A DNA stretch of 36,088 nucleotides from Microcystis aeruginosa Ma_MB_S_20031200_S102 (GCA_007095845.1 SFBI01000044.1:1-36088), one strand, 5' to 3'. Counted from the stretch's first letter, positions 24,710 to 33,015 are shown. Numbers and translations: made by a program. The notes: generated from the sequence alone by a model not told the origin.

Positions 24710-24953
24710 GGGTGCATCTCATGTTTGTAAATCTACCAAGTTGGGATTTTTACGGGGAAACTCCTCGATAAAATCGGAAGTAACGCCCGATTTTATCACT
24801 CAATCCAAGCTTTTGGGGGGTTCTACCCCCCAAACCCCCCGCGCATTAGCTTTTCGGTGGGATGCTTACAGGCAGCTGCTGATACATTTGTCATCATCTA
24901 AGAGTCACTGATAATTGCTGATTATCGGTATTTCTGCAAATGTGAGATGCACC
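24710..24953. mobile_element. Non-autonomous element with 12-bp TIRs and 8-bp target duplication
   Basis: GGGTGCATCTCA (24710-24721) and TGAGATGCACCC (24942-24953) are perfect inverted repeats, and AATCTGCT directly flanks both sides. This is the clearest target-site duplication in the window. Inside are a stem (CGATAAAATCGG against CCGATTTTATC) and a run of G and C tracts near 24815-24840, but no reading frame. It is a deletion derivative or MITE whose transposase is not in the window. Confidence 0.75.
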
Positions 24954-25130
24954 CAATCTGCTTAACCCAAACTGAAGTTATTTTAGCCATACATCTCCTT
25001 TCTCTTGTGTCTTTTAGCCTGTTTTTCCTCCAAAAGCTCTACCAGCCAAATTTTCTGTCTATCCACTAAAGCTGCTGACTTAGAAACAATTGCGTTAGAA
25101 TTAAAGAAATATTACAAGTAGTTGACAAAA

Positions 25131-25799
25131 ATGAGTAAGCCTGATATAGAAAACATTGCCCTCCAGTTAGAAAGTAGCAACTCTAAAGACCGTCTGCTGG
25201 CCTTGGCCTCCCTGCGAGAAGTGACCCCGGAGGAAGCTGTACCCTTGATCAAAAAAGTCCTTTATGATGAAATGCTACCGGTGCGATCAATGGCTGTCTT
25301 TGCTTTGGGAGTCAAACAAACCGAGGAATGCTTTCCTATCCTAGTGGATTTGTTAGCCAATGATGCCGATTATGGCATTCGCGCCGATGCTGCGGGGGCC
25401 TTAGGTTATTTGGAAGATATTCGCGCTTTTGAACCCCTACAACGAGCTTTTTACGAAGACACGCAATGGTTAGTCCGCTTTAGTGCCGCCGTTGCTTTGG
25501 GCAATTTGCGCGATATTCGGGCTAAACAGGTGTTATTATCGGCTCTCGATAGTAACGAAGCGGTTATTCAACAGGCCGCTATTGCCGCTCTTGGGGAAAT
25601 CAAAGCAGTGGAAACCGTCGAGAAGCTTTTAACTTTTGTTAACTCCGATGACTGGTTAATCCGGCAGCGATTAGCGGAAGCTTTAGGTCATCTTCCGGCG
25701 GAAAAAACGATCGCAGCCTTAAATTTTTTGGTCAAGGACGAACATCCACAAGTGCGCGAAGCGGCCCGTTTATCTTTGCAAAAATTGGCCAAGGTCTAG
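25131..25799 (+). CDS. HEAT-repeat protein, NblB/CpcE-like
   Basis: I start at ATG 25131 (MSKPDIENI, 222 residues) and not at the in-frame TTG three codons earlier. The whole protein is built of about six HEAT-type helical repeats of around 31 residues, with recurring pieces such as VRSMAVFALGVKQ, IRADAAGALGYLEDI, VRFSAAVALGNLRDI, IQQAAIAALGEIKA and IRQRLAEALGHLP. This size and pattern fit the PBS-lyase HEAT family that includes the bilin lyase subunits CpcE/F and NblB of phycobilisome degradation. The CpcS-type lyase gene 61 bp downstream supports a phycobilisome role. I cannot separate NblB from other members by eye. Confidence 0.8.
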   Translation: MSKPDIENIALQLESSNSKDRLLALASLREVTPEEAVPLIKKVLYDEMLPVRSMAVFALGVKQTEECFPILVDLLANDADYGIRADAAGALGYLEDIRAFEPLQRAFYEDTQWLVRFSAAVALGNLRDIRAKQVLLSALDSNEAVIQQAAIAALGEIKAVETVEKLLTFVNSDDWLIRQRLAEALGHLPAEKTIAALNFLVKDEHPQVREAARLSLQKLAKV

Positions 25800-25860
25800 G
25801 GATAGGATAGAATAAATAATCTATTCTTCCAGAGCGATCAATCTTTGCCTACAGCCATTC

Positions 25861-26379
25861 ATGGACATTCAAGAATTTATTAATCTCTGTGCGGGTAAAT
25901 GGTTTTCTCAGCGCACCAGTTATCAATTAGCTGCCCAGAAAGTTGCCAATAATAAAGCAGAAATCACCATCGATTTGCTGGCTGCCGATGCTGCCGATGT
26001 GGTGCAATTATGTTTAGAAAATAACTGTCAGTCCCCGGCCAGTCTAGGGGGATGGAAAGCGACTTGGGATAATTCCGTGGACTATGGACAAACGAAAAAA
26101 ATTGGTTCTAGCTATTTAGTTTGGCTACCCTCAGAGAATCCTTGGCAAGGAAAATTAATCACAGCGGACGGTAAATCGGCAGCGCTGGGAGAATATCATC
26201 TCAGAAGCGATCAAGCTTTAACTTTAACCATCGAGGACAATCACCATCGTATCGAGGAAAGAATCTGGTTTGCTAGTCCTAATCTGAGATTGCGTACCAG
26301 TATTATCCAGACGGCCAATGGCGATCGCCAGACGGTCTTCTATTCGGAAATTCGTAAAATGGTTGCTACTACTAAGTAG
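25861..26379 (+). CDS. Phycobiliprotein lyase, CpcS/CpeS family
   Basis: CpcS-type lyases attach phycocyanobilin to Cys of phycobiliprotein subunits, using a lipocalin-like beta-barrel as chromophore carrier. The 172-residue protein begins MDIQEFINLCAGKWFSQRTS, the family hallmark: a GxWxSxRT-like segment, here GKWFSQRTS. It continues with alternating strands including GSSYLVWLP, GEYHLRSDQALTL and ERIWFASPNLRLRTSII. Members divide into CpcS, CpcU, CpcV and CpeS; I cannot assign the subgroup, so no symbol is given. It follows the HEAT-repeat gene, and both probably act in phycobilisome assembly or turnover. Confidence 0.88.
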   Translation: MDIQEFINLCAGKWFSQRTSYQLAAQKVANNKAEITIDLLAADAADVVQLCLENNCQSPASLGGWKATWDNSVDYGQTKKIGSSYLVWLPSENPWQGKLITADGKSAALGEYHLRSDQALTLTIEDNHHRIEERIWFASPNLRLRTSIIQTANGDRQTVFYSEIRKMVATTK

Positions 26380-26399
26380 TTGCTATCCCCAATGTCTGA

Positions 26400-26428
26400 G
26401 GTGGGGAAGACGGGGTTAATCTTCCACC
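26400..26428. terminator. Hairpin between convergent genes
   Basis: GGTGGGGAAGA pairs with TCTTCCACC across a 9-base loop, with two bulged G. It lies between the stops of the CpcS-type lyase and the lipoprotein gene. There is no T-run, so it may be a factor-assisted or weak terminator. Confidence 0.35.
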
Positions 26429-26445
26429 ACTCCAGTCAAATCCCC

Positions 26446-27318
26446 CTAACGTCGGCCGCGTCTGCTGCTGCCAAAACCACTGCGACTAGGGGTACGACGG
26501 GAACCAGAGGAACCGAAACTAGATGAACGTTTGACAGTATCAGATTTACCCGAATTCTTCAGGGTACTAGAACCATAACCGGAACCACTGGGTTTTGTGG
26601 TGGTGGTGGTGCTGCGCTTGGGACTAGAGGAAGTATTGCTAGGATAACGACGTAAATTGCCAGTAGAACGGAGAGTTTGCCGGTTTTTGACTGCTGGAGG
26701 TGGACTATTATGTTTAGTCCGGTATTGATCCACTGCCTGATTATAGGTGGAACCGTAACCACCAAAACCGGTCATCACACCTCCCGGAGTATAGAGGGGA
26801 GGAACGTAATATTGAGGACGAAAGAGCAAACTACCCAAAGCTTGACCAGCAACAGCACCGAAAAAAGGACTCCAAAAACTCGATTCTTGTCGAATCACCA
26901 CGGTTTCCTGTTGTCCGGTTTGGGGATTGTTCCGCACTTCCGTGACATTATGGACATACTCGATTTTAAAATCTTCGGTCATGTACAGGGTAGCCTGATC
27001 ACCGTTGATTTCTACTGCGGTTTTTTCCCCTTTAGCAATGTCCTCCTCGGTTAATCTAGCCATTTGCAGGTTAGTGGTGCGAAAGAGGGGAGAAGTCCCC
27101 CCGGGGGTGTTTAACAGCATTAAGGTATAAGTGCCATCTCCGTCATCGTAGGTAGCTTGTTGCACCTCGTAGCGACCGCTACTAACCTGATTGGATTCTC
27201 GTCTTACACTACTGTTATTAGCTGACGGTGACTGAGTTTGATTTGACGAGGAACCACAGGCCACCGTTGTGCAACAAAGGGTAAGAATTAAAAAGATTGT
27301 CGTTACTTGGCGCAGCAT
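26446..27318 (-). CDS. Lipoprotein with Ser/Arg/Gly-rich basic tail
   Basis: I start at ATG 27318 (290 residues), because the longer frame from 27378 overlaps the upstream gene and Met21 opens a clean lipoprotein signal: MLRQVTTIFLILTLCCTTVACG, with lipobox TVAC. After the Cys comes a Ser/Asn-rich linker and a folded part (about 50-165) with YEVQQATYDDGDGTYTLML. A short hydrophobic Gly/Ala stretch (PFFGAVAGQALGSLLF) follows. The last 110 residues are low-complexity Ser/Thr/Gly/Arg, ending in GFGSSRRGRR and strongly basic. No family is recognised. The gene starts 16 bp after the DUF1517-like gene, so the two are an operon. Confidence 0.7.
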   Translation of the reverse strand: MLRQVTTIFLILTLCCTTVACGSSSNQTQSPSANNSSVRRESNQVSSGRYEVQQATYDDGDGTYTLMLLNTPGGTSPLFRTTNLQMARLTEEDIAKGEKTAVEINGDQATLYMTEDFKIEYVHNVTEVRNNPQTGQQETVVIRQESSFWSPFFGAVAGQALGSLLFRPQYYVPPLYTPGGVMTGFGGYGSTYNQAVDQYRTKHNSPPPAVKNRQTLRSTGNLRRYPSNTSSSPKRSTTTTTKPSGSGYGSSTLKNSGKSDTVKRSSSFGSSGSRRTPSRSGFGSSRRGRR

Positions 27319-27334
27319 AAGGGCAAAATTAAGA

Positions 27335-27934
27335 CTATAAAGGCAGCAATTCGGGGAAATTGAGTAATAGTTGCTCATTGGTCAATTCATCTCCCAATTG
27401 AGCAGGAGAAAAATGTACCTGAATGGCACGCAGCCGACCTTGGTAGTGAAGGTTAATTATTGATTTTAAACCATCTTCCAGGGCCTCTCGATCGGCTAGG
27501 CTAGTTTCTAAAGCAGCACTCTCACCCTCGAAGGCTATTGTGATCATAACAACTAAGTTATCGGTGACGGGTAAAGTTAAGGGTTCGTTTTCCCCCAACT
27601 GTGAAGACACCGATTCACTTAGGTATCTGGCCGCAGAATCGGTAAACAGTTCGTTAACGTAGTCTCCCGCTTCCCCCTCACTCCAAAAAATATCGCCCTC
27701 ATTAGCCACAGAAAACCAATAGAGGTTCATCTGCAGCAGATTTTGACAAATTTCTACTAAACCCTCTCCCATGACCTCTAAATCGCCTTCGGAATCGATC
27801 GCCTCCCGGCCAGTACGATTAAGAATACCGATCAGGGGTGCGATTTCTCGGCCGTAGAGATGCAAAAATAAGCGACAGACCACATAGCGAGTTTTACCCG
27901 CAAATTTCTTAAAGCGATCGCCTAAAGAACTCAT
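27335..27934 (-). CDS. DUF1517-like conserved cyanobacterial protein
   Basis: The 199-residue soluble protein has an N-terminal helical part (MSSLGDRFKKFAGKTRYVV...) and an acidic middle. The C-terminal region pattern (VVMITIAFEG, then ALEDGLKSI, IQVHFSPAQ, and the end LTNEQLLLNFPELLPL) resembles the C-terminal half of DUF1517 proteins. It lacks their N-terminal membrane segment and glycine-rich stretch. No enzymatic motif is seen. It lies just upstream of the lipoprotein gene on the same strand. The function is unknown. Confidence 0.65.
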   Translation of the reverse strand: MSSLGDRFKKFAGKTRYVVCRLFLHLYGREIAPLIGILNRTGREAIDSEGDLEVMGEGLVEICQNLLQMNLYWFSVANEGDIFWSEGEAGDYVNELFTDSAARYLSESVSSQLGENEPLTLPVTDNLVVMITIAFEGESAALETSLADREALEDGLKSIINLHYQGRLRAIQVHFSPAQLGDELTNEQLLLNFPELLPL

Positions 27935-27972
27935 AATAGACCTCTGGTAAAAATCAAAAATTGTCGTTAAGC

Positions 27973-28027
27973 TTAGGAGTCGGTCGTCGGTCGATAGGAG
28001 TCAGGAGACTCTTTTATTTATTCTCCC
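27973..28027. repeat. Composite intergenic repeat (CAGGAG / TTTATTTATTCTCC type)
   Basis: TAGGAGTCGGTCGTCGGTCGATAGGAGTCAGGAGA is followed by CTTTTATTTATTCTCCCC, the same cassette as at 7365, 14150 and 32040, and in the same orientation. It lies between divergent genes. Confidence 0.65.
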
Positions 28028-28208
28028 CACTTCCCACTTCTCACTTTCAAGTCAGTAGTCTTGAAGCCATCAGCTAGATCAACGTGATAATCAAGTAAAC
28101 AGCCAAAAAAGCCCTCAGCTTTTATTTATTTTGCCATTTTCTAGGCCCCTATGCCCTGATGCCCTGCTAACAGTCTATAATGACTTAAAATCCTATTGGT
28201 GTGAGCAA

Positions 28209-29225
28209 ATGGCTGTCCAACTACAACAAGCTTTAGTGGTTGCTTCCTATATCTTGAAACAGCGTCTAGCAGGAAAAAAGCGTTTTCCCTTAGTTTTAAT
28301 GCTAGAACCCCTATTTCGCTGTAATTTAGCCTGTACTGGCTGCGGTAAGATTCAACATCCCCCGGAAATTCTCCGTAATCATCTCACCCCAGCAGAATGT
28401 TTCGCAGCGGTGGAAGAATGCGGGGTTCCCGTGGTTTCCATCCCCGGGGGCGAGCCGCTTTTACACCCACAAATCGATGAAATTGTCAAGGGGTTAGTGG
28501 ACAGAAAAAAATTCGTCTATCTCTGTACCAATGCTCTGTTATTGGAGAAAAGCCTGGATAAATTTACTCCGTCACCCTATCTTACCTTTAGTGTCCATCT
28601 GGACGGTTTAAAAGCACATCACGATCGCTGTGTGGATCGAGAGGGAGTATTCGATAAGGCAGTACAAGGGATTAAAGCAGCGAAAGCGAGAGGTTTTCGG
28701 GTTACTACTAATACCACGGTTTTTGAAGGCGCAGAACCGCGAGAAATGCAGGAATTTTTCGATTTTCTCGCTACTTTGGGCATCGATGGTATGATGATTT
28801 CCCCCGGTTATAGTTATGAGTGGGCCCCGGATCAAGATAGTTTCTTAAAACGGGAGCAAACCAGAGCTTTATTCCGAGAAATTCTCTCACCCTGGAAATC
28901 AGGTCAGAAAAAGTGGAATTTTAACCATAATCCTCTCTTTCTCGATTTTCTCATCGGTGAACAGGACTATGAATGCACTCCTTGGGGTAGTCCTAGCTAT
29001 AGTCTTTTAGGATGGCAAAAACCCTGTTATCTGCTCAACGAAGGACATTACAAAAGCTTTCGGGAACTTTTAGAAGAAACCAATTGGGATAACTACGGTC
29101 GGGCCAGTGGCAATCCGCAATGTGCCGATTGTATGGTACATTGCGGCTATGAACCGACCGCGGCCATGGCAGCTTTTAAACCGGCTAATATGGGACGTGC
29201 CATGCAGAGTTTAATCGGAGTCTAA
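28209..29225 (+). CDS. hpnH: Adenosyl-hopene transferase HpnH (radical SAM)
   Basis: HpnH joins a 5'-deoxyadenosyl group to diploptene, the first step of extended hopanoid side-chain synthesis. I start at ATG 28209 (338 residues, [17 protein letters not shown]); the frame runs back to a TTG at 28131, but that extension does not look like the family. The radical SAM Cx3Cx2C motif is [11 protein letters not shown]. The SAM-binding GGEP is in [13 protein letters not shown]-terminal cysteines ([23 protein letters not shown]) are typical of HpnH. No squalene-hopene cyclase or other hpn gene lies nearby. It ends one base before the convergent DICT-domain gene. Confidence 0.9.
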   Translation: MAVQLQQALVVASYILKQRLAGKKRFPLVLMLEPLFRCNLACTGCGKIQHPPEILRNHLTPAECFAAVEECGVPVVSIPGGEPLLHPQIDEIVKGLVDRKKFVYLCTNALLLEKSLDKFTPSPYLTFSVHLDGLKAHHDRCVDREGVFDKAVQGIKAAKARGFRVTTNTTVFEGAEPREMQEFFDFLATLGIDGMMISPGYSYEWAPDQDSFLKREQTRALFREILSPWKSGQKKWNFNHNPLFLDFLIGEQDYECTPWGSPSYSLLGWQKPCYLLNEGHYKSFRELLEETNWDNYGRASGNPQCADCMVHCGYEPTAAMAAFKPANMGRAMQSLIGV

Positions 29226-29226
29226 T

Positions 29227-30600
29227 CTAAACTGATTCTAACCAGACGGCGGGGACTTGACTAGGGCGATCGGGTAATTGCATCCATCCCATTTCGCACA
29301 GACGAATTACCGAAGTTAATTTTTCTAGCAAAGCGGGATCGAAACGAATCCCGCTATAATTTTGACAACGTTCTAGGGACTCTCCTAAATCTAGAGCTAG
29401 TCGATCGCCTCGCGGTTGAGTTAATTCCTGAAAATAGGCTGATAATCCTAAAATTCTCGACTCTAGGCTGATTTCTTCCCCTTTTAGGCCGTTGGGAACC
29501 CCGCTACCATCCCAGTATTCAAACTCATGGTAAATAATCTGTTGAATTGGAGCTAATTCGGGCATAGTGGCGAGTAATTGTGCGCCTAACACCGATCTAT
29601 CCCGCCAAAATAATGCATTTGCTCCCTCTAACTGACTGGCACGCTGTCTAAAAACTTCGATCGGAGCCTCCGCTAGACCAATGCGGTATAATAAACCTGC
29701 TAATCGTAAGCGTCGTAATCTCAGGGTGGGTAAATCGAGCAATTGTCCCAACATTTCCGCTAAAGCGGCCACCTGTAGGGAAGCAAGGGGATTATCAATA
29801 TCTCTTTCATCGACTTTTTGAGCCATTCTTAGAAAAGCTTGCAGTTTATTAGCGGCTAAATTTTTATTTAAACGGGATGCTTGTCCTTCTAAGTCGCTTA
29901 ATTCTCGCGTTTGTCTGCTGACGGTGACTAACTGCTGTTGACTGGTTTGCAGATAGGTGACAATGCGAGAGACTACTCCTGTTAAATCCGTGGGAATGGG
30001 ATTAATATTTTGACTAATTTCCTGCTGTTGTCTGCTTAAATCGGCCGCTAGACTGGGATTATAGGGATGCAGACGCTCAATTAAGATCCTAGCGGCTTTT
30101 TCAACTAAATTGCGATCGAATGTCCATAAACCGTAGAATTTTCGCTCCGTGTCTATTTGGGGTTGACTATCGGACCGGTATTCTTCGGGGGATAACTCAT
30201 GACAGAGTACCATGGAGGCGTAATCGGGGGAAAGAATGATTAAATTCCACTCATTAACCAAACTATCGCTATTATCTAAGTTTACTAGGGAAACATTCTC
30301 TAAACTGCCAGTTTTATGCTCAGAAAAACCACTATCGGCCACAGCAGCGATCGCAATATGACGAGAAGAGCGAGCAATATCTAAATAGCGCTCTGCTTCC
30401 TGTAAATACCATTTTCCCTGTTGAAAAGTGACTAAGACCAGTGGTTTATTTGTACTGTCTGGGCTGCTAGTTTGCAAGATATGATCTTCAAGAGCATGAC
30501 AGAGAGCCACCAGGGTATTCTTAAAATAGACCCCGTAACTGCTGGGTAATCGTCCCGATGAAGCTCTTTTTAACTGTTGTAAGCTGGATTCTACGGTCAT
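29227..30600 (-). CDS. DICT sensory domain protein with degenerate HD-GYP-type domain
   Basis: I start at ATG 30600 (457 residues) and not at the TTG nine bases earlier. The N-terminal half (about 15-190) resembles the DICT sensory domain found with cyclic-di-GMP and two-component proteins: PLVLVTFQQGKWYLQEAERY, then WNLIILSPDYASMVLCHE. A helical linker with QTSQQQLV and RLNKNLAANKLQAFL follows. The C-terminal half resembles HD-GYP phosphodiesterases, but the key residues are altered. The HDIGK position reads YRIGL (305-309), and the second signature reads YHEFEYWDGSGVPNGL (357-372), with GVP for GYP. It is therefore probably a sensor or binder rather than an active phosphodiesterase. I see no membrane segment. 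Confidence 0.78.
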   Translation of the reverse strand: MTVESSLQQLKRASSGRLPSSYGVYFKNTLVALCHALEDHILQTSSPDSTNKPLVLVTFQQGKWYLQEAERYLDIARSSRHIAIAAVADSGFSEHKTGSLENVSLVNLDNSDSLVNEWNLIILSPDYASMVLCHELSPEEYRSDSQPQIDTERKFYGLWTFDRNLVEKAARILIERLHPYNPSLAADLSRQQQEISQNINPIPTDLTGVVSRIVTYLQTSQQQLVTVSRQTRELSDLEGQASRLNKNLAANKLQAFLRMAQKVDERDIDNPLASLQVAALAEMLGQLLDLPTLRLRRLRLAGLLYRIGLAEAPIEVFRQRASQLEGANALFWRDRSVLGAQLLATMPELAPIQQIIYHEFEYWDGSGVPNGLKGEEISLESRILGLSAYFQELTQPRGDRLALDLGESLERCQNYSGIRFDPALLEKLTSVIRLCEMGWMQLPDRPSQVPAVWLESV

Positions 30601-30618
30601 AGGTGGCAAGATTAGGGG

Positions 30619-30646
30619 AATTATGAATTATGAATTATGAATTATG
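30619..30646. repeat. AATTATG heptamer array (4 units)
   Basis: Four tandem AATTATG units. They are near the reverse complement of the AATTCAT and CATAATT units seen elsewhere. Confidence 0.8.
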
Positions 30647-30677
30647 AAGTGGGGAGCAGGGGAGCGGGGAGAAAAAA

Positions 30678-30737
30678 CTGATGACTGATGACTGCTAACT
30701 GATAACTGATAAGTGATAACTGATAACTGATAACTGA
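30678..30737. repeat. Degenerate ACTGATA heptamer array
   Basis: About eight units of the ACTGATA/ACTGATG type, some altered (ACTGCTA, AGTGATA), fill the space before the 30764 gene. Confidence 0.75.
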
Positions 30738-30763
30738 CTCCTCATTGCTTTTTAATTAATTTT

Positions 30764-31246
30764 ATGACCTTAGTGATTTGTACGGGTTTTCATGATTCTA
30801 GATTGACGGAGGATTTTTTAGGACATCTGGGGAGCAAATCGGTCAAATTAAGTCCCTATATTATTATTTCTCCTTTTTCTTGCTTAAATGAAGCTTTTTC
30901 ACCGGGAGAAGACCTAACCTTAATTGGGTTTAGTGCGGGGGTGATAACTGCGATCGCTTTAGCCTATTATTGGCAAGCTCAAGGGGTGAAAATTCGAGCT
31001 TTAATCGCTCTGGACGGGTGGGGAGTGCCATTAATGGCTAATTTTCCCATTTATCGCCTTAGTCACGATTATTTTACCCATTGGAGTTCCTGTTTATTGG
31101 GTAGTGGTGGAGAAAATTTTTATGCAGATCCCCCTGTAGATCATCTTAGCCTCTGGTCGTCCCCCGATCGAGTGACCGGTTGGTCTGTCAATGGTAATTT
31201 TGTCCAACGCACCACAGCGTTAACTTTTTTATCTAAAATCTGTTAG
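30764..31246 (+). CDS. Small alpha/beta-hydrolase-like protein
   Basis: The 160-residue protein begins MTLVICTGFHDSRLTEDFL. It has a nucleophile-elbow motif GFSAG (54-58, in LTLIGFSAGVITAIALAYYW), an Asp in LIALDGWGVPL, and a His in PPVDHLSLW, in the order nucleophile, acid, base expected of alpha/beta hydrolases. It is short for the fold, so the cap and some strands are reduced or absent. It may be a minimal serine hydrolase or a non-catalytic relative. The substrate is unknown. The response-regulator gene begins 70 bp downstream on the same strand. Confidence 0.65.
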   Translation: MTLVICTGFHDSRLTEDFLGHLGSKSVKLSPYIIISPFSCLNEAFSPGEDLTLIGFSAGVITAIALAYYWQAQGVKIRALIALDGWGVPLMANFPIYRLSHDYFTHWSSCLLGSGGENFYADPPVDHLSLWSSPDRVTGWSVNGNFVQRTTALTFLSKIC

Positions 31247-31316
31247 GCAAGAATCAATTAATTACAATTAGCTAGTCGCCTCCCTATCTTTCCTATTTCT
31301 TTACCGCTGCCGACTC

Positions 31317-32006
31317 ATGAGTACATCAGTTCAGAATTCTTCAATCCTCTTGGTGGGAATTGAGGAGAATATCGCTAAACTAGCTACTGCGGACTTGAAA
31401 GAAGCAGGTTATCGTCCCCTAATTGTGCCTAGCATTGATAGCGCTCTCCCAGAAGTGAAAAGTTGGCAGCCAGCGATGATTATACTCGATCGCCTCCTCG
31501 CAGGGGAGGCCGGTGTAAAGTTTTGTCGTCGTTTACGTTCTCAGGGAAGTCGTGTTTATATTATTTTATTAGTATCTCAAGAAACTCTGGAAGAACGTCT
31601 CGCCTGTTTGGAAGCGGGAGCCGACGATTATTTTCTCAAACCCTATAATTCACAATCTTTCCTCAAATTAATCCGTTTTTACCTGCAACCTCTGGAAACT
31701 ATCCCCGAACAACTGTGCTTCGGTGACTTAGTATTGGATTTAGCCACTCGTCGTCTCTCCTATAAAAACAAAAATATTGAGTTGACGATGAAGGAATTTG
31801 AACTGCTGCGCTACCTGATGATTCACCCGAAAGAAGTATTATCAAGGGATCAAATTCTCGAAAATGTCTGGGGAGATGAATTTCAAGGAGAATCAAATGT
31901 TATTGAGGTATATGTTCGCTATTTACGCCTGAAAATGGAAGCTGGTGGTCAAAAACGCCTTATTCATACCGTGCGCGGTGTCGGCTACGTTTTACGGGAA
32001 TCTTAA
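31317..32006 (+). CDS. OmpR-family response regulator with atypical receiver (NblR-like?)
   Basis: The 229-residue protein has a receiver domain (about 9-125) and a winged-helix DNA-binding domain (about 130-228; LTMKEFELLRYLMIHPKEVL, then NVIEVYVRYLRLKME and HTVRGVGYVLRES). In the receiver, phospho-acceptor Asp58 (IILDRLL), Ser87 and Lys108 (FLKPY) are present. The acidic pair that binds Mg is changed: LLVGIEEN in place of LLVEDDEN. NblR, which controls phycobilisome degradation in Synechococcus, is reported to be such an atypical regulator, and the overall sequence resembles it, but I cannot prove orthology. No histidine kinase gene is next to it. Confidence 0.85.
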   Translation: MSTSVQNSSILLVGIEENIAKLATADLKEAGYRPLIVPSIDSALPEVKSWQPAMIILDRLLAGEAGVKFCRRLRSQGSRVYIILLVSQETLEERLACLEAGADDYFLKPYNSQSFLKLIRFYLQPLETIPEQLCFGDLVLDLATRRLSYKNKNIELTMKEFELLRYLMIHPKEVLSRDQILENVWGDEFQGESNVIEVYVRYLRLKMEAGGQKRLIHTVRGVGYVLRES

Positions 32007-32008
32007 CA

Positions 32009-32195
32009 GTAATCAGTGATCAGTGATCAGTCATCAAAATTCAGGAGTCGGTCATCAGGAGATTATTTTATTTATTCTCCCCAATTCCCCAATTCCCCAA
32101 TTCCCTAATTCCCCAATTCCCCAATTCCCTAATTCCCTAATTCCCCACTCCCTAATTCATATCACTGATTACTGATTACTGATCACTGAAAAGCC
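32009..32195. repeat. Repeat-filled spacer: heptamers, composite cassette, AATTCCCC array
   Basis: It starts with CAGTGAT units, followed by the CAGGAGTCGG...TCAGGAGA plus TTTTATTTATTCTCC cassette (about 32040-32083). About eight AATTCCCC/AATTCCCT octamers (32083-32147) come next, and finally ACTGATT/ACTGATC units. It fills nearly the whole space between convergent genes. Confidence 0.8.
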
Positions 32196-32217
32196 CCACC
32201 ACCCTAGTCAAGCGCTG

Positions 32218-33015
32218 CTATTCGATCTGGATGGAGTTGGGGGAATCGATGGGAGGGGTGGAATTACCCGGGGTAATAGTTTGACGGTATTGACTATAAA
32301 GACGATCACGCCAAGCAAAAAAGCCCTCGTAGGCGCTATTATCGGCTAACCCTGGGATCCCCTTGCCTTGCAATTCCTTGGGTAAGTTGAGATAGGAACC
32401 TTGGGGAAACTGAAGCAGGACACTTAATCCCGCCACGGCTAAATCGGCTAAAGTGGGCTGATCCCCGACTAAATAGGGACGATTGGCTAAAATGAGGTTC
32501 AAAGCTTCTAAATCCTGTTGTAGCCCTTTTTTGGCGGTATTGATAGCATCTTTTCCCAGACCTACACCTGTCCCTAAAATATCAATTAATTCCCCCGGCA
32601 AGGAACCCAGCAACAAGCGCATAAAACCGGGGGTTTCCTGGGGTAAAAAAGCGGTACGAAAGTTTTGATTTTGGGCAAAAGCGCCGAGAAAAGCGGTTCT
32701 TCCTTTTAATCCGAGGGATTCATCGGCCCATTCTTCGATTAATAAACATTGGCCCCGTTCTAGGGGATCTGTGGGGATAATTGGTTTTTCAGGATACTTG
32801 CGATCGAGATAAAAAGCAATCTCCGTCGAGTCAGCGATATAAGTATCACCATCCTTGAGAACGGGAACCTGTCGCTGTCCAGAAAGACGGAATAATTCTA
32901 ATTGTCCCACTCCTGGCACCACGTCCCTTTTTTTATAGGCAAGTTCTTTATAGTCAAGGATGAGACGAACTTTCTCGCAATAGGCAGATAATTCAAATTG
33001 GTAGAGTTCTAGCAT
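32218..33015 (-). CDS. Glutathione S-transferase family protein
   Basis: The 265-residue protein has an N-terminal thioredoxin-like domain (1-75) beginning MLELYQFELSAYCEKVRLIL, with the candidate catalytic SxxC-type site at SAYC and the cis-Pro segment RQVPVLKDG. The glutathione-binding DSTEIAFYLDRKYP follows. A helical C-terminal domain (about 85-240) contains NRPYLVGDQPTLADLAVAGL, the conserved N-capping segment. The last 20 residues are Pro/Ser/Thr-rich and look disordered. The substrate is unknown. It is a single gene between repeats and the 33016-33377 spacer. Confidence 0.88.
   Translation of the reverse strand: MLELYQFELSAYCEKVRLILDYKELAYKKRDVVPGVGQLELFRLSGQRQVPVLKDGDTYIADSTEIAFYLDRKYPEKPIIPTDPLERGQCLLIEEWADESLGLKGRTAFLGAFAQNQNFRTAFLPQETPGFMRLLLGSLPGELIDILGTGVGLGKDAINTAKKGLQQDLEALNLILANRPYLVGDQPTLADLAVAGLSVLLQFPQGSYLNLPKELQGKGIPGLADNSAYEGFFAWRDRLYSQYRQTITPGNSTPPIDSPNSIQIE

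Larger units (their letters stand above)
24484..25130. other. Gene-free region of about 650 bp with two MITE-like elements
   Basis: It holds the second ACTAAATCC-family element (24553-24655) and a 244-bp element with GGGTGCATCTCA ends (24710-24953). The remaining 170 bp before the HEAT-repeat gene is unique sequence that should carry its promoter; no clear boxes were seen. No reading frame worth calling was found. Confidence 0.65.

Noticed and set aside
24922-24990. Minus-strand 22-codon frame starting MAKITSVWVKQI behind a good AAGGAG site
   Set aside because: It runs into the 244-bp MITE. Without the insertion it would stop after about 14 codons, so it is probably chance.
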